A stretch of DNA of 64,000 nt from Acetomicrobium sp. UBA5826 (lineage in GTDB: Bacteria > Synergistota > Synergistia > Synergistales > Acetomicrobiaceae), in contig NZ_DJHF01000021.1 in the NCBI RefSeq assembly GCF_002433005.1, forward strand, positions 12,265 to 76,264, in the 5' to 3' direction. The notes under the pieces were generated by a model that was not told where the DNA came from, did no database searches, and saw only the letters and a program-made list of their open reading frames with translations. The position numbers were made by a program, and so were the translations under genes. This document shows positions 50,174-58,657 of this stretch, one piece after another; position 1 is the first letter of the stretch; the number at the start of each line of letters is the position of its first letter.

Positions 50174-52277
50174 ACGTATTTCCTCCCTCTTGCATCGAGT
50201 ATTTCATCTCTTTGGCCATGCTTTGGCCTTGCTCTAGTCGTTCGTATAAATTTTTGATCAATTTGTCGGGATTCAACTGTCCCCACATTAAATCGGGATC
50301 TTTCCAATGCCATGGCACTCTGCCGGTATAGTAAGGCCAGCCGCCTGTCATTATTATATCCTGATTCCATATATAATTCGTGTCGGATCCAAAAAATATG
50401 TTTGTTGGTATTTCTAGTTCAACTCCGACGAAAGAATAATCCTTGCCTGCTCTCAATGTGTCGGCTCGTGTTACGTAAAAACCAATTCCAACATCGTCCC
50501 AATGTCTCATCATCGACAATTTAAAGCCTGTATCGTCATCGTCGACAAACTTTCCCACTTCGGCCATAAGATCCAAATCGTAGCGAGGTTCGTGATATCC
50601 AACCTGAAACAAAGCAGCTCCCATCCAGCCATCGTTTTCCAAGTCGATGTTCTCACATCCGTCATGATACAGACAGATAGGGTCATCTGCAAAGGATGCA
50701 AAGTCCTCGGGGTCTCGTTCGTGGACTAATCCAAGCCTTATCCCTGTGAAATAACGACCATTATCGAAATAAGTCCGCCTCCAATAATTTCCGCCAAACC
50801 AAAGGGCGTCAAGCCATCCGGCTTCGTAAAGCTCGAAAGTGTTCTTATCAATACGCTCCATGTTGCTAAACACTGCCTGCCATATTCTTGTCTTTTCGTT
50901 GGTCCATGGTTCATACGCGAAGTCTTCTTCCTTGCCATGTCTTTTTACGGGGATGCGAACGTCAAAGACACCTCCCTGGCCATGGGTGGAGTTCCATTCA
51001 TAAGCTACGTCGACGCTCCAGCGAGCATCGTAATCTTCGTAGTCTGACCGTAAAATCCTGGGTTCGTATGCAACGTAAGCTTTGTAGGTATGTTCGTCTT
51101 TGTCCTGGGCAGTCGGGTCAGAGGTGTAATTCCAAGTTTCGTCATTGTCTTCTTTCGAGGACGGGTTTGCCCAGTAAGCCAATGCCTCTTGAGAATATTC
51201 CTTTCTAAGCGCGTTTAACCTCAAGAGCGCGCAGTGTTCACCTGGAATTTCGACGTTGGTCACGGGTTTTCCCCGAACGCAGGCTCTTAGCACCAAAGTA
51301 TTGGTATCCCAGGGTATCATGTGTGAGGCCAGATACAAGACCCTAGCCATGGCTTCGGCCTCCGAGCTGTATCCAACATTTTCATAGCTTATTAATAAAT
51401 TTTTATTTGCTTTGTCGGCTTTTATCTCTACATTCCTAACGCCTAAACGGTTTGGAATGACCACGGAAAGCTCGCTTACGAGATCTAGTGTATCGACTTC
51501 TGTCCATGATTTTAGATTATCTAAAGGAGCATCTCGATAGGGTCGTTTCTTATTGCCGAAGATCGGGCGGTCATGCAAATCAAAGGGACGATAAATAGCA
51601 ATGCACAATTCGTCACCCCTTTGATAGCTCACGCTTACATCGGCCCAAGAGGTTTTAATGATGGCTCCGTAGTTGTAATCGGCTTCGACTTCTGTTATGG
51701 GGCGTTTCCCGCTAAATATGTCGTCGCTGTAGTCCATAGATCCGTATTCGCCCTTAAGTTCGAGCCAATCGAAGGGCTGCCACGATATCCCCCCAAAGAC
51801 GCCTCCCATGCGATCGGAGGCCCAACCCCCCGTAAGTGCAAATTGGCCTACTCTGTAAGTACCAACTACGTAATATGACCTGAAGTGCTCTGTCGTGCTA
51901 ATGTCCATGATGCCCGCTGCTATGGCCGGCCTGATGCCTTCCTGAGGCAAAAGAAGGTATTTGACGTCAAACTCATGGTCCTTATAGCTGCCAAAACGAG
52001 GATACTTTTCCAAGTTCAGGGGGACATTACTGACGTGAGTGATTCGAAAGTTGAGCTCAACGTTCGGAAGGTAACCCAATGCGAGGTAATATGTGATGTA
52101 AGGGTTTGCATCGGTGTAGCCGAACCTTCCTTGCCCGTCATCCAAGATTTCGGCGGTCGGGTACTCCCAAAGGCCCGTAATGCCTCCATTGGACGGAGAC
52201 ATAGCGTAAATTTGTTGTTGAAAAAAAAGTTGAACTAGGATAAAAAAGGTAATGGCAGTCCCAAAAAAACCTTTAAT
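50163..52277 (-). CDS. YjbH-like outer-membrane protein with signal peptide and probable ATT start codon
   Basis: A protein of 704 residues if started at the ATT codon 52277-52275. The N terminus then reads IKGFFGTAITFFILVQLFFQ, followed by QQIYA and then MSPSNGG: a charged start, hydrophobic core and IYA cleavage site, a complete signal peptide. The first ATG (52202) lies exactly after the cleavage site and has no ribosome-binding sequence. GGTGA lies six bases before the ATT. The mature part (SNGGITGLWEYPTAEILDDG) matches the YjbH family of exopolysaccharide-associated beta-barrel proteins, ending in repeated aromatic strands. It is the first gene of the export operon. Confidence 0.8.
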   Translation of the reverse strand: MKGFFGTAITFFILVQLFFQQQIYAMSPSNGGITGLWEYPTAEILDDGQGRFGYTDANPYITYYLALGYLPNVELNFRITHVSNVPLNLEKYPRFGSYKDHEFDVKYLLLPQEGIRPAIAAGIMDISTTEHFRSYYVVGTYRVGQFALTGGWASDRMGGVFGGISWQPFDWLELKGEYGSMDYSDDIFSGKRPITEVEADYNYGAIIKTSWADVSVSYQRGDELCIAIYRPFDLHDRPIFGNKKRPYRDAPLDNLKSWTEVDTLDLVSELSVVIPNRLGVRNVEIKADKANKNLLISYENVGYSSEAEAMARVLYLASHMIPWDTNTLVLRACVRGKPVTNVEIPGEHCALLRLNALRKEYSQEALAYWANPSSKEDNDETWNYTSDPTAQDKDEHTYKAYVAYEPRILRSDYEDYDARWSVDVAYEWNSTHGQGGVFDVRIPVKRHGKEEDFAYEPWTNEKTRIWQAVFSNMERIDKNTFELYEAGWLDALWFGGNYWRRTYFDNGRYFTGIRLGLVHERDPEDFASFADDPICLYHDGCENIDLENDGWMGAALFQVGYHEPRYDLDLMAEVGKFVDDDDTGFKLSMMRHWDDVGIGFYVTRADTLRAGKDYSFVGVELEIPTNIFFGSDTNYIWNQDIIMTGGWPYYTGRVPWHWKDPDLMWGQLNPDKLIKNLYERLEQGQSMAKEMKYSMQEGGNTYVP

Positions 52278-52437
52278 ATTTTTTCACCCCAATTTAGTAA
52301 TAAGAACAGTTGAGAATTAAAGCGTGTCGTGTCTTTTACGTTGTATTGGTGTATAAGACTGCCAAATATATTATATTTATTAGTGTTCGAGGTCAAGTTA
52401 CACATGACGCTAAATTGAAGATTGGTGAGGTGTTGTC

Positions 52438-53601
52438 GTGAAGATCGCCTTCGATTGCTCTCCGTTGCTAAAGCAAAAAACAGGCATTGGATGGTATTGT
52501 TATCATTTGTTGGAAGAGTTTATTAATATCCCAGAAGATGAGTTTTCATTGTTTTCTTTTAGTCTAAAATCTAGGAAACCCGATCTACCGCTTGGGTGGA
52601 AAGAAAGGCCAAAAACGCATTATAAATTTTATGCTCCTTTGCCTAGGGTTTCTCTCTTACTCTTATCTAAGTGCTTTGGTGAGAAAGTTTCTAGACCACT
52701 GATGGCCGCGATAGATGTGGCTCATTTTACCAACTTTACAGCCTTTCCAATTAGAGGAGCCAAAACAGTTTTGACCGTTCACGATCTAGCCTTTCTTCGA
52801 TTCCCAAGAACAATAGAACTCAAAAGCTATATCACATTAAAAGCTTATCTGCAATTTTCTTTGGATATTGCAGACCGGGTTATCGTTCCGTCATTTAGCA
52901 CTAAAAAAGATATTGTTGATTTTTATAAGTATCCTGAAGAAAAAATAGTAGTTATACCCCACGGTGTGAATCATGATATTTATAGGCCTATAACAGATAT
53001 ACGTTCGTTAAATGCTTTCAAGCAAAAACATTCATTAGGACGATATATCTTATTCTTGGGAACGTTGGAGCCGAGAAAAAACGCGGCTAGATTGCTCGAT
53101 GCTTACTCGATCTTGTGTATAAAGATGGGAGTGGAACAGGCACCGGATTTGATCTTTGGGGGAGGAAGGGGATGGAAAAATAAAGCCTTTGAAGTGAAAT
53201 ATCAAAATCTCGACAAACCCATAAGAAACAAGATCCGCTTTCTGGGATATTTGCCTCAAGAAGAATTACCCTTCTTGTATTCGGGAGCTGACGTTTTTGC
53301 CTTTCCTTCTCTATGGGAGGGATTCGGTTTGCCTCCCCTTGAGGCTATGGCCTGTGGCACACCTGTTGTGACTTCCAACATTTCTTCTTTACCTGAGGTC
53401 GTAGGAGATGCTGCTATTTTAGTAGACCCAAACTCTGCTGAGGAAATTGCTGATGCTATATACCAAGTATTAATTGATGAACATTTGGCATTAAGTTTGA
53501 GATCCGCGGGTTTTACACAAGCAACAAAGTTTACGTGGAGTAATACAGCTCTGCAAACTTATAAAGTGTACGAAAGCACGGTAAAGGGTTCATATGTTTG
53601 A
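52438..53601 (+). CDS. GT4-family glycosyltransferase (mannosyltransferase-like)
   Basis: A 387-residue GT-B enzyme. The N-terminal DCSPLLKQKTGIGWYCYHLL and the C-terminal LFLGTLEPRKNAARLLDAY, SLWEGFGLPPLEAMACGTPV and SNISSLPEVVGDAA are characteristic of GT4 mannosyl- or rhamnosyltransferases. GTG 52438 follows GAGGTG. It is divergent from the export operon, sharing a 160-bp AT-rich promoter region, and begins the second half of the polysaccharide locus. It is related to the gene at 55416-56453. Confidence 0.88.
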   Translation: MKIAFDCSPLLKQKTGIGWYCYHLLEEFINIPEDEFSLFSFSLKSRKPDLPLGWKERPKTHYKFYAPLPRVSLLLLSKCFGEKVSRPLMAAIDVAHFTNFTAFPIRGAKTVLTVHDLAFLRFPRTIELKSYITLKAYLQFSLDIADRVIVPSFSTKKDIVDFYKYPEEKIVVIPHGVNHDIYRPITDIRSLNAFKQKHSLGRYILFLGTLEPRKNAARLLDAYSILCIKMGVEQAPDLIFGGGRGWKNKAFEVKYQNLDKPIRNKIRFLGYLPQEELPFLYSGADVFAFPSLWEGFGLPPLEAMACGTPVVTSNISSLPEVVGDAAILVDPNSAEEIADAIYQVLIDEHLALSLRSAGFTQATKFTWSNTALQTYKVYESTVKGSYV

Positions 53602-53644
53602 TTTGATTAAAACCCCTGTCCCGTCGCTATAGGAGGTCGCGTTT

Positions 53645-55138
53645 TTGTTTAGGGCATTTTTAGTGCTTTCTTCTGGTAGTGTGATTGGTAAATTCATTGG
53701 TTTTTTAAGAGAAATTCTAATGGCAGCACTTTTTGGCACGGGAACTTATGTGGCAGCCTATCGCGTTGCACAAACCGCTATGCTCATGCCGATAGAATTT
53801 TTTTTGACGAATAGCTTGGAAGCCGGTTTTATCCCGCTATATGTCAGGTATGCTAAAGAAGATCCAAAAGAGGCTAGGGCTTTTTTAACCGTTACAGTGA
53901 TGCTCTTTCTGTTGCTTGCAGGGATCATTTTTTTGTTTCTTTACTTGGGATCTTCTTGGTGGGTTAAGATACTGGCTCCAGGTATGGATGATACAAGCAA
54001 AGCCCTAACGGCTTCCATGCTTCACGTCATGGCATTGGCTGTTCCTTTATATATACTGGGAATGCTTATGGCCTATCTGGAAATGGCCCATGGTAGGTAT
54101 TTGACTGCTTCTTTACGTTCTACCATACAAAGCGTTGGATTAATTTCTGGTTCACTACTTGCGATTTACTTTAAAAATCCCTTATTTTTAGCCTGGGGGT
54201 TTGTTTTTGCATACTTATTTTATTTACTGTGGCTTTTATCTAGTTTATATAATCTTGGTTTGTTGCATTTTAAAGCAACCTTGTCACGACACTTGGCAAT
54301 AGAAACTTTTAGGGCCTTTTGGAACAGTGTGCGACCTGTCCTTCTTGTTCCCCTTTTGATTCAAGGGAATATAGCAATTGAAAGGATCGTTGCATCCTTA
54401 ATTGGGAGTACGGCTATTGCTGCCGTTGATTACGCAAAATTTGTCACGGAAAGCGGTGTGATCTTAATCGCAGCGCCGTTGGGCATGGTTGGGCTATCTA
54501 CTATGAGTGGTCTGGATTCAAACTTAGTGCGTCAAAAGGTCGGTCAAATAGCTAATGTTGTTTTGATTTTTATGATTCCAGTTTCTATATTTGTAGCTTG
54601 CAACAATATCGACATAATTCGTATAATATACGCTAGAGGAGCATTTGATCAAGAATCAGTGGAAGTAACTTCAAAGATATTGCTAGGCTTTTCGATAGGC
54701 ATGTGGGCTCAAGTGTTATCGTATTATTTTATAAGAGTGTTGAATTCGCAGTTGCGAAACACAGAAGTTTTGATGTATATGATAATCTCGACATTAATAG
54801 ATATTGGAATTAAGCTGATATTATATAAAAACTCTGGTCCTATGATTTTGGGATTGAGCCATAGTGTAAATTCTATAGTTTTATGGTTATTTATAACATA
54901 TGCTTTAAACTTATATAAAGAGTTAAAGGATACTTTTTTATCACTAGCGGTAGGTTCTCTATTTTACATTGTAGCATATATATTCATTAGTCAAAAGCTT
55001 ATTGGACTTTCGCATATTGTTCATTTTATTTCTATAGCTAGTATATCTTGCTTATATTGGATATTTTATGTATTATTACAACCGCGTTTAAGAAAATATG
55101 TCTATTTGCTAATTGGAAGTTTACAAGATTTATTTTGA
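53645..55138 (+). CDS. MurJ-like lipid-linked saccharide flippase (MOP superfamily)
   Basis: A 497-residue protein with about fourteen helices, related to MurJ/MviN. The N terminus contains SSGSVIGKFIGFLREILMAA and FGTGTYVAAYRVAQTAM, close to the MurJ opening. In the context of glycosyltransferases it probably flips a lipid-linked glycan rather than lipid II. TTG 53645 follows AGGAGGT. It is the second flippase of the locus after wzx (32.3 kb). The gene is AT-rich in its second half. Confidence 0.82.
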   Translation: MFRAFLVLSSGSVIGKFIGFLREILMAALFGTGTYVAAYRVAQTAMLMPIEFFLTNSLEAGFIPLYVRYAKEDPKEARAFLTVTVMLFLLLAGIIFLFLYLGSSWWVKILAPGMDDTSKALTASMLHVMALAVPLYILGMLMAYLEMAHGRYLTASLRSTIQSVGLISGSLLAIYFKNPLFLAWGFVFAYLFYLLWLLSSLYNLGLLHFKATLSRHLAIETFRAFWNSVRPVLLVPLLIQGNIAIERIVASLIGSTAIAAVDYAKFVTESGVILIAAPLGMVGLSTMSGLDSNLVRQKVGQIANVVLIFMIPVSIFVACNNIDIIRIIYARGAFDQESVEVTSKILLGFSIGMWAQVLSYYFIRVLNSQLRNTEVLMYMIISTLIDIGIKLILYKNSGPMILGLSHSVNSIVLWLFITYALNLYKELKDTFLSLAVGSLFYIVAYIFISQKLIGLSHIVHFISIASISCLYWIFYVLLQPRLRKYVYLLIGSLQDLF

Positions 55139-55415
55139 TATATTGTATTTGTTATGTGGTCGAAATAATAGGTGTTACATCATTCATTATGCTAATATAT
55201 AGCGTTATCAGAAGAATAATAAAGATACATTGTGATAAGTATAGTAATATATGTAATTATATCTATTGGTCTCTCTTGACTTTGTTAATAGCTCATTGTA
55301 TCTCAATCCCTGACATTAGTTTTCCTCCCTTGTTGACATCTATAATTACTTATGTAACAGTCGACAAATGCTGTTATCATAACACAATAAATAAAATTTT
55401 GAGGTGATGACTTTT
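55139..55415 (+). other. AT-rich gap without a supported gene
   Basis: This 277-bp gap holds a frame (55048-55407) of hydrophobic residues that overlaps the flippase gene in another frame and has no ribosome-binding site. The stretch WSLLTLLIAHCISIPDISFP could be the tail of a lost membrane protein such as a polymerase, but I cannot support that. Confidence 0.3.
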
Positions 55416-56453
55416 TTGAATAAGATTTGTATAAATACTCGAGTACTTTCCTCATCTTTGTCGGGGGTTCAAAGATATACTCTAGAATTACTGGATAGAC
55501 TGCAAAGCGAATTACAACCTATTGCCCCTAAGAAACCTTTGCACGGAATTGCTGGCCATATTTGGGAACAGTTTGTCTTACCTACAAGATTAAAGGGGAA
55601 TTTGCTTTTTAGTCCATCCAATACAGGACCACTAGTGGTGGAGAGACAAGTTGTAACAATTCACGATATTACACCATTAGATCACCCCGAGTGGCTGAAT
55701 CCTAAGTTTGCAAGATGTTATCAATTTTTGATCCCTCGTTTGGCCAACAAAGTGCGACGAATTATTGCGGATTCCAATTTTACAAAAAGGAGGATTTGTG
55801 AAGTTACATCAGTAAGGCCTGATAAAGTCGTTGTTGTTTATATTGGTGTTAACAGTCGTTTTAGACCAAAATCTGATGAAGTAATATCTCAAACCAAAGA
55901 TATCCTTGGCATTTCAGATATTAAATATGTGCTTACAGTGGCAACCATTGAGCCCAGAAAAAACCTACAAAGATTGCTCGAGGCATGGGATACTTTATGC
56001 CTTAAGTTGCCTGACATTTGGCTAATAGTTGCTGGAGCAAAAGGGACGGATTTGGTTTTTCGAGATACATCTCTTAGAAGGTTGCCTCCTAGGGTTTGCA
56101 TGCTTGGACATATACCTGATGAACATCTTCCTGCTTTATATTCCGGGGCTCTGGCATCAATATACGTATCTTTGTATGAAGGCTTTGGCCTTCCCCCTCT
56201 TGAGGCAATGGCCTGTGGTACGCCGGTGCTGACATCTAACGTGACATCTCTTCCGGAGGTGGTTGGTGATGCTGCACTTATGGTGGATCCCTATGATGTA
56301 GAAGCCATAGCTGAAGGCATTAAGCGCCTTATAGGGGATGACGATTTACGAAAAGAGCTGTCGCAAAAGGGCCTTGCTCGTGCTAAGCTATTTAGTTGGG
56401 ATAGAACTGCTGAACTCGTATGGAGCATACTCAAAGAGGCGGCTAGTTTATAA
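55416..56453 (+). CDS. GT4-family glycosyltransferase (mannosyltransferase-like)
   Basis: A 345-residue GT-B enzyme. Motifs are INTRVLSSSLSGVQRYTLEL, TIHDITPLDHPEWL, TVATIEPRKNLQRLLEAW, SLYEGFGLPPLEAMACGTPV and TSLPEVVGDAALMVDPYDVE. TTG 55416 is chosen because a near-perfect GAGGTGAT lies 7 bases upstream; in-frame GTG 55404 and ATG 55407 overlap that sequence. It precedes gmd, so GDP-mannose or a derivative is a likely donor. Confidence 0.87.
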   Translation: MNKICINTRVLSSSLSGVQRYTLELLDRLQSELQPIAPKKPLHGIAGHIWEQFVLPTRLKGNLLFSPSNTGPLVVERQVVTIHDITPLDHPEWLNPKFARCYQFLIPRLANKVRRIIADSNFTKRRICEVTSVRPDKVVVVYIGVNSRFRPKSDEVISQTKDILGISDIKYVLTVATIEPRKNLQRLLEAWDTLCLKLPDIWLIVAGAKGTDLVFRDTSLRRLPPRVCMLGHIPDEHLPALYSGALASIYVSLYEGFGLPPLEAMACGTPVLTSNVTSLPEVVGDAALMVDPYDVEAIAEGIKRLIGDDDLRKELSQKGLARAKLFSWDRTAELVWSILKEAASL

Positions 56454-56481
56454 TGAATTCCATGTGAAGGGAAGATGGACA

Positions 56482-57516
56482 TTGGCTAAAATTGCATTGG
56501 TCACCGGTATAACAGGGCAGGATGGAGCATATCTTGCAAAGCTTTTACTTGAAAAAGGATACAAAGTTTTTGGCGCTCATCGGCGTACGGCATCGCTTAA
56601 TCTGTGGAGATTGGAAGAGTTGGGTGTAGCTGGAGAAGTGGATCTCGTGCCCATAGACCTTTTGGAATATAGCAATATTCAGCGTACATTGGAAAAAGTT
56701 GGTACTGATGAAGTTTACAATTTAGCAGCCCAAAGCTTCGTGGCTCTCTCTTTTGAGCAACCGATTTATACTGGAGAGGTTGACGGTTTAGGAGTGGCAC
56801 GTCTGCTTGAGGCTATTCGCACTGTAAACCCAGATGTACGCTTTTACCAAGCATCCACTTCAGAAATGTTTGGAAAGGTTCAAACTGTCCCGCAGAACGA
56901 AAATACGCCTTTTTACCCTAGGAGTCCATACGGAGCGGCTAAACTGTACGCCCACTGGGTCACCGTAAATTATAGAGAGGCTTATAGTATGCATAATTCT
57001 TGTGGTATCTTATTTAACCATGAATCGCCTCTAAGGGGTCTTGAATTCGTTACGCGTAAGATAACAGGAGGCCTGGCACAAATTAGACATGGTAGAAAGG
57101 ACCACATAGAATTGGGCAATCTTGACGCTATGCGGGACTGGGGATTCGCAGGTGACTACGTTGAAGGCATGTGGATGATGCTTCAACAGCCTAAGGGCGA
57201 TGATTACGTGCTATCTACTGGCGAGACGCATTCCGTAAAGGAGTTTGTGGAAACGGCAGCAAGCGTCGCGGGATTCGACATCATTTGGGAAGGCGCTGGG
57301 GAAAATGCTAAAGGAGTAGATTCCAAAACCGGGGAGGTTCTGGTAAGGGTTAACCCAAAGTTTTACAGGCCTTCTGATGTAGAGCTGTTATTGGGTGACC
57401 CAGCAAAAGCACGCAATCAGCTGGGTTGGAAGCCTAAGGTGACGTTTATCCAGTTGGTTGAGATGATGATGGAGGCAGACCTTCGTCGTGCAGCTTCCGG
57501 GAGATTGATGTTTTAG
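56482..57516 (+). CDS. gmd: GDP-mannose 4,6-dehydratase
   Basis: Converts GDP-mannose to GDP-4-keto-6-deoxymannose, precursor of GDP-D-rhamnose, GDP-fucose and perosamine. The 344-residue SDR has IALVTGITGQDGAYLAKLLL, YNLAAQSFVALSFEQP, STSEMFGKVQ, YGAAKLYAHW and the family GILFNHESPLRGLEFVTRKI. TTG 56482 follows GAAGGGAAG; the open frame extends upstream into the GT gene but without a site. No GDP-4-keto-6-deoxymannose reductase or epimerase is present in the window, so the final sugar is not clear. Confidence 0.92.
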   Translation: MAKIALVTGITGQDGAYLAKLLLEKGYKVFGAHRRTASLNLWRLEELGVAGEVDLVPIDLLEYSNIQRTLEKVGTDEVYNLAAQSFVALSFEQPIYTGEVDGLGVARLLEAIRTVNPDVRFYQASTSEMFGKVQTVPQNENTPFYPRSPYGAAKLYAHWVTVNYREAYSMHNSCGILFNHESPLRGLEFVTRKITGGLAQIRHGRKDHIELGNLDAMRDWGFAGDYVEGMWMMLQQPKGDDYVLSTGETHSVKEFVETAASVAGFDIIWEGAGENAKGVDSKTGEVLVRVNPKFYRPSDVELLLGDPAKARNQLGWKPKVTFIQLVEMMMEADLRRAASGRLMF

Positions 57517-57518
57517 CC

Positions 57519-58634
57519 ATGAAGATCGCCATTGTTCATGATTGGCTTGTCACGTATGCAGGAGCAGAACGGGTGCTAGAAGAGATCATAAATTGCTTCC
57601 CCGAGGCGGATCTTTTCACCATTGTGGACTTTGTTCCACAGAATGAACGAGGCTTTTTAAAGGATAAGCCTGTGAAGACGTCTTTTATACAAAAGCTTCC
57701 CTTTGCCAAAAAGAAATACAGGGCTTACCTTCCCTTTATGCCTTTGGCGGTGGAGCAGTTTGATCTTTCAGGCTACGATATAGTCATCTCAAGCTCACAC
57801 GCCGTGGCAAAGGGCGTCATAACCGGGCCCGATCAGCTTCATATAAGTTATGTCTACTCTCCAATGCGGTATGCCTGGGATCTTCAGCATCAGTATTTAA
57901 AAGAGACAGGTCTTGATCGCGGCTTGAAGGGTTGGCTTGCAAAAAGAGAGCTTCATAAGCTTCGGATGTGGGATTTGAGGACTGCCAATGGAGTCGATCA
58001 TTTTCTCGCCGATTCCCGCTTCATCGCTAGAAGGATTTGGAAGGTATACCGCAGGGAAGCGACGGTAATATATCCTCCTGTCGATGTAGATTCCTTCACG
58101 CTCTGCGAACAAAAAGAGGACTTTTTCCTAACCGCTTCTCGCATGGTTCCCTACAAGAGGGTTGACCTGATAGCTGAAGCATTTTCTCTCATGCCCGATA
58201 AACGCCTTTACATTATAGGTGACGGCCCAGATTTCGATAAGGTAAAATCTAAAGCAGGGGCAAACGTCGAACTTTTGGGATATCAACCCTTGGAGGTGCT
58301 TAGAGATTACATGCAGCGAGCCAAAGCCTTTGTCTTTGCAGCCGAGGAGGACTTTGGCATCGTGCCTGTAGAAGCACAAGCCTGCGGCACACCCGTTATA
58401 GCTTACGGCAAAGGCGGTGCGCTTGAGACTGTAACCGAAGGCGAGACAGGCCTATTTTTTGACGCTCAAACCACACCAAGCATCATCGAAGCGATAAAGA
58501 GGTTTGAAGATATGAAGGATAGCTTTATTCCTGCAAAGATACGAGAAAAGTCCCTGCGTTTTTCAAAGGATCGCTTTAAAAGAGAGTTTATGAGCTTTGT
58601 TAACGATGCCTGGAAGAAGTTTAAGTCCCAATGA
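57519..58634 (+). CDS. GT4-family glycosyltransferase (WbaZ/mannosyltransferase-like)
   Basis: A 371-residue GT-B enzyme of the WbaZ type. The N terminus KIAIVHDWLVTYAGAERVLE and HISYVYSPMRYAWDLQHQYL are typical. The C-terminal part has ASRMVPYKRVDLIAEAF, YIIGDGPD and FVFAAEEDFGIVPVEAQACG. A diverged fragment of this gene type lies at 29764-29945. It follows gmd by two bases and precedes the priming transferase. Confidence 0.9.
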   Translation: MKIAIVHDWLVTYAGAERVLEEIINCFPEADLFTIVDFVPQNERGFLKDKPVKTSFIQKLPFAKKKYRAYLPFMPLAVEQFDLSGYDIVISSSHAVAKGVITGPDQLHISYVYSPMRYAWDLQHQYLKETGLDRGLKGWLAKRELHKLRMWDLRTANGVDHFLADSRFIARRIWKVYRREATVIYPPVDVDSFTLCEQKEDFFLTASRMVPYKRVDLIAEAFSLMPDKRLYIIGDGPDFDKVKSKAGANVELLGYQPLEVLRDYMQRAKAFVFAAEEDFGIVPVEAQACGTPVIAYGKGGALETVTEGETGLFFDAQTTPSIIEAIKRFEDMKDSFIPAKIREKSLRFSKDRFKREFMSFVNDAWKKFKSQ

Positions 58635-58657
58635 TTATGAGAAAGGGGGCTGTGAAG

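Noticed and set aside
55048..55407. 119-codon hydrophobic frame after the MurJ-like gene.
   Set aside because: Overlaps the real gene by 90 bp in another frame, has no ribosome-binding site and lies in very AT-rich DNA where hydrophobic chance frames are common.
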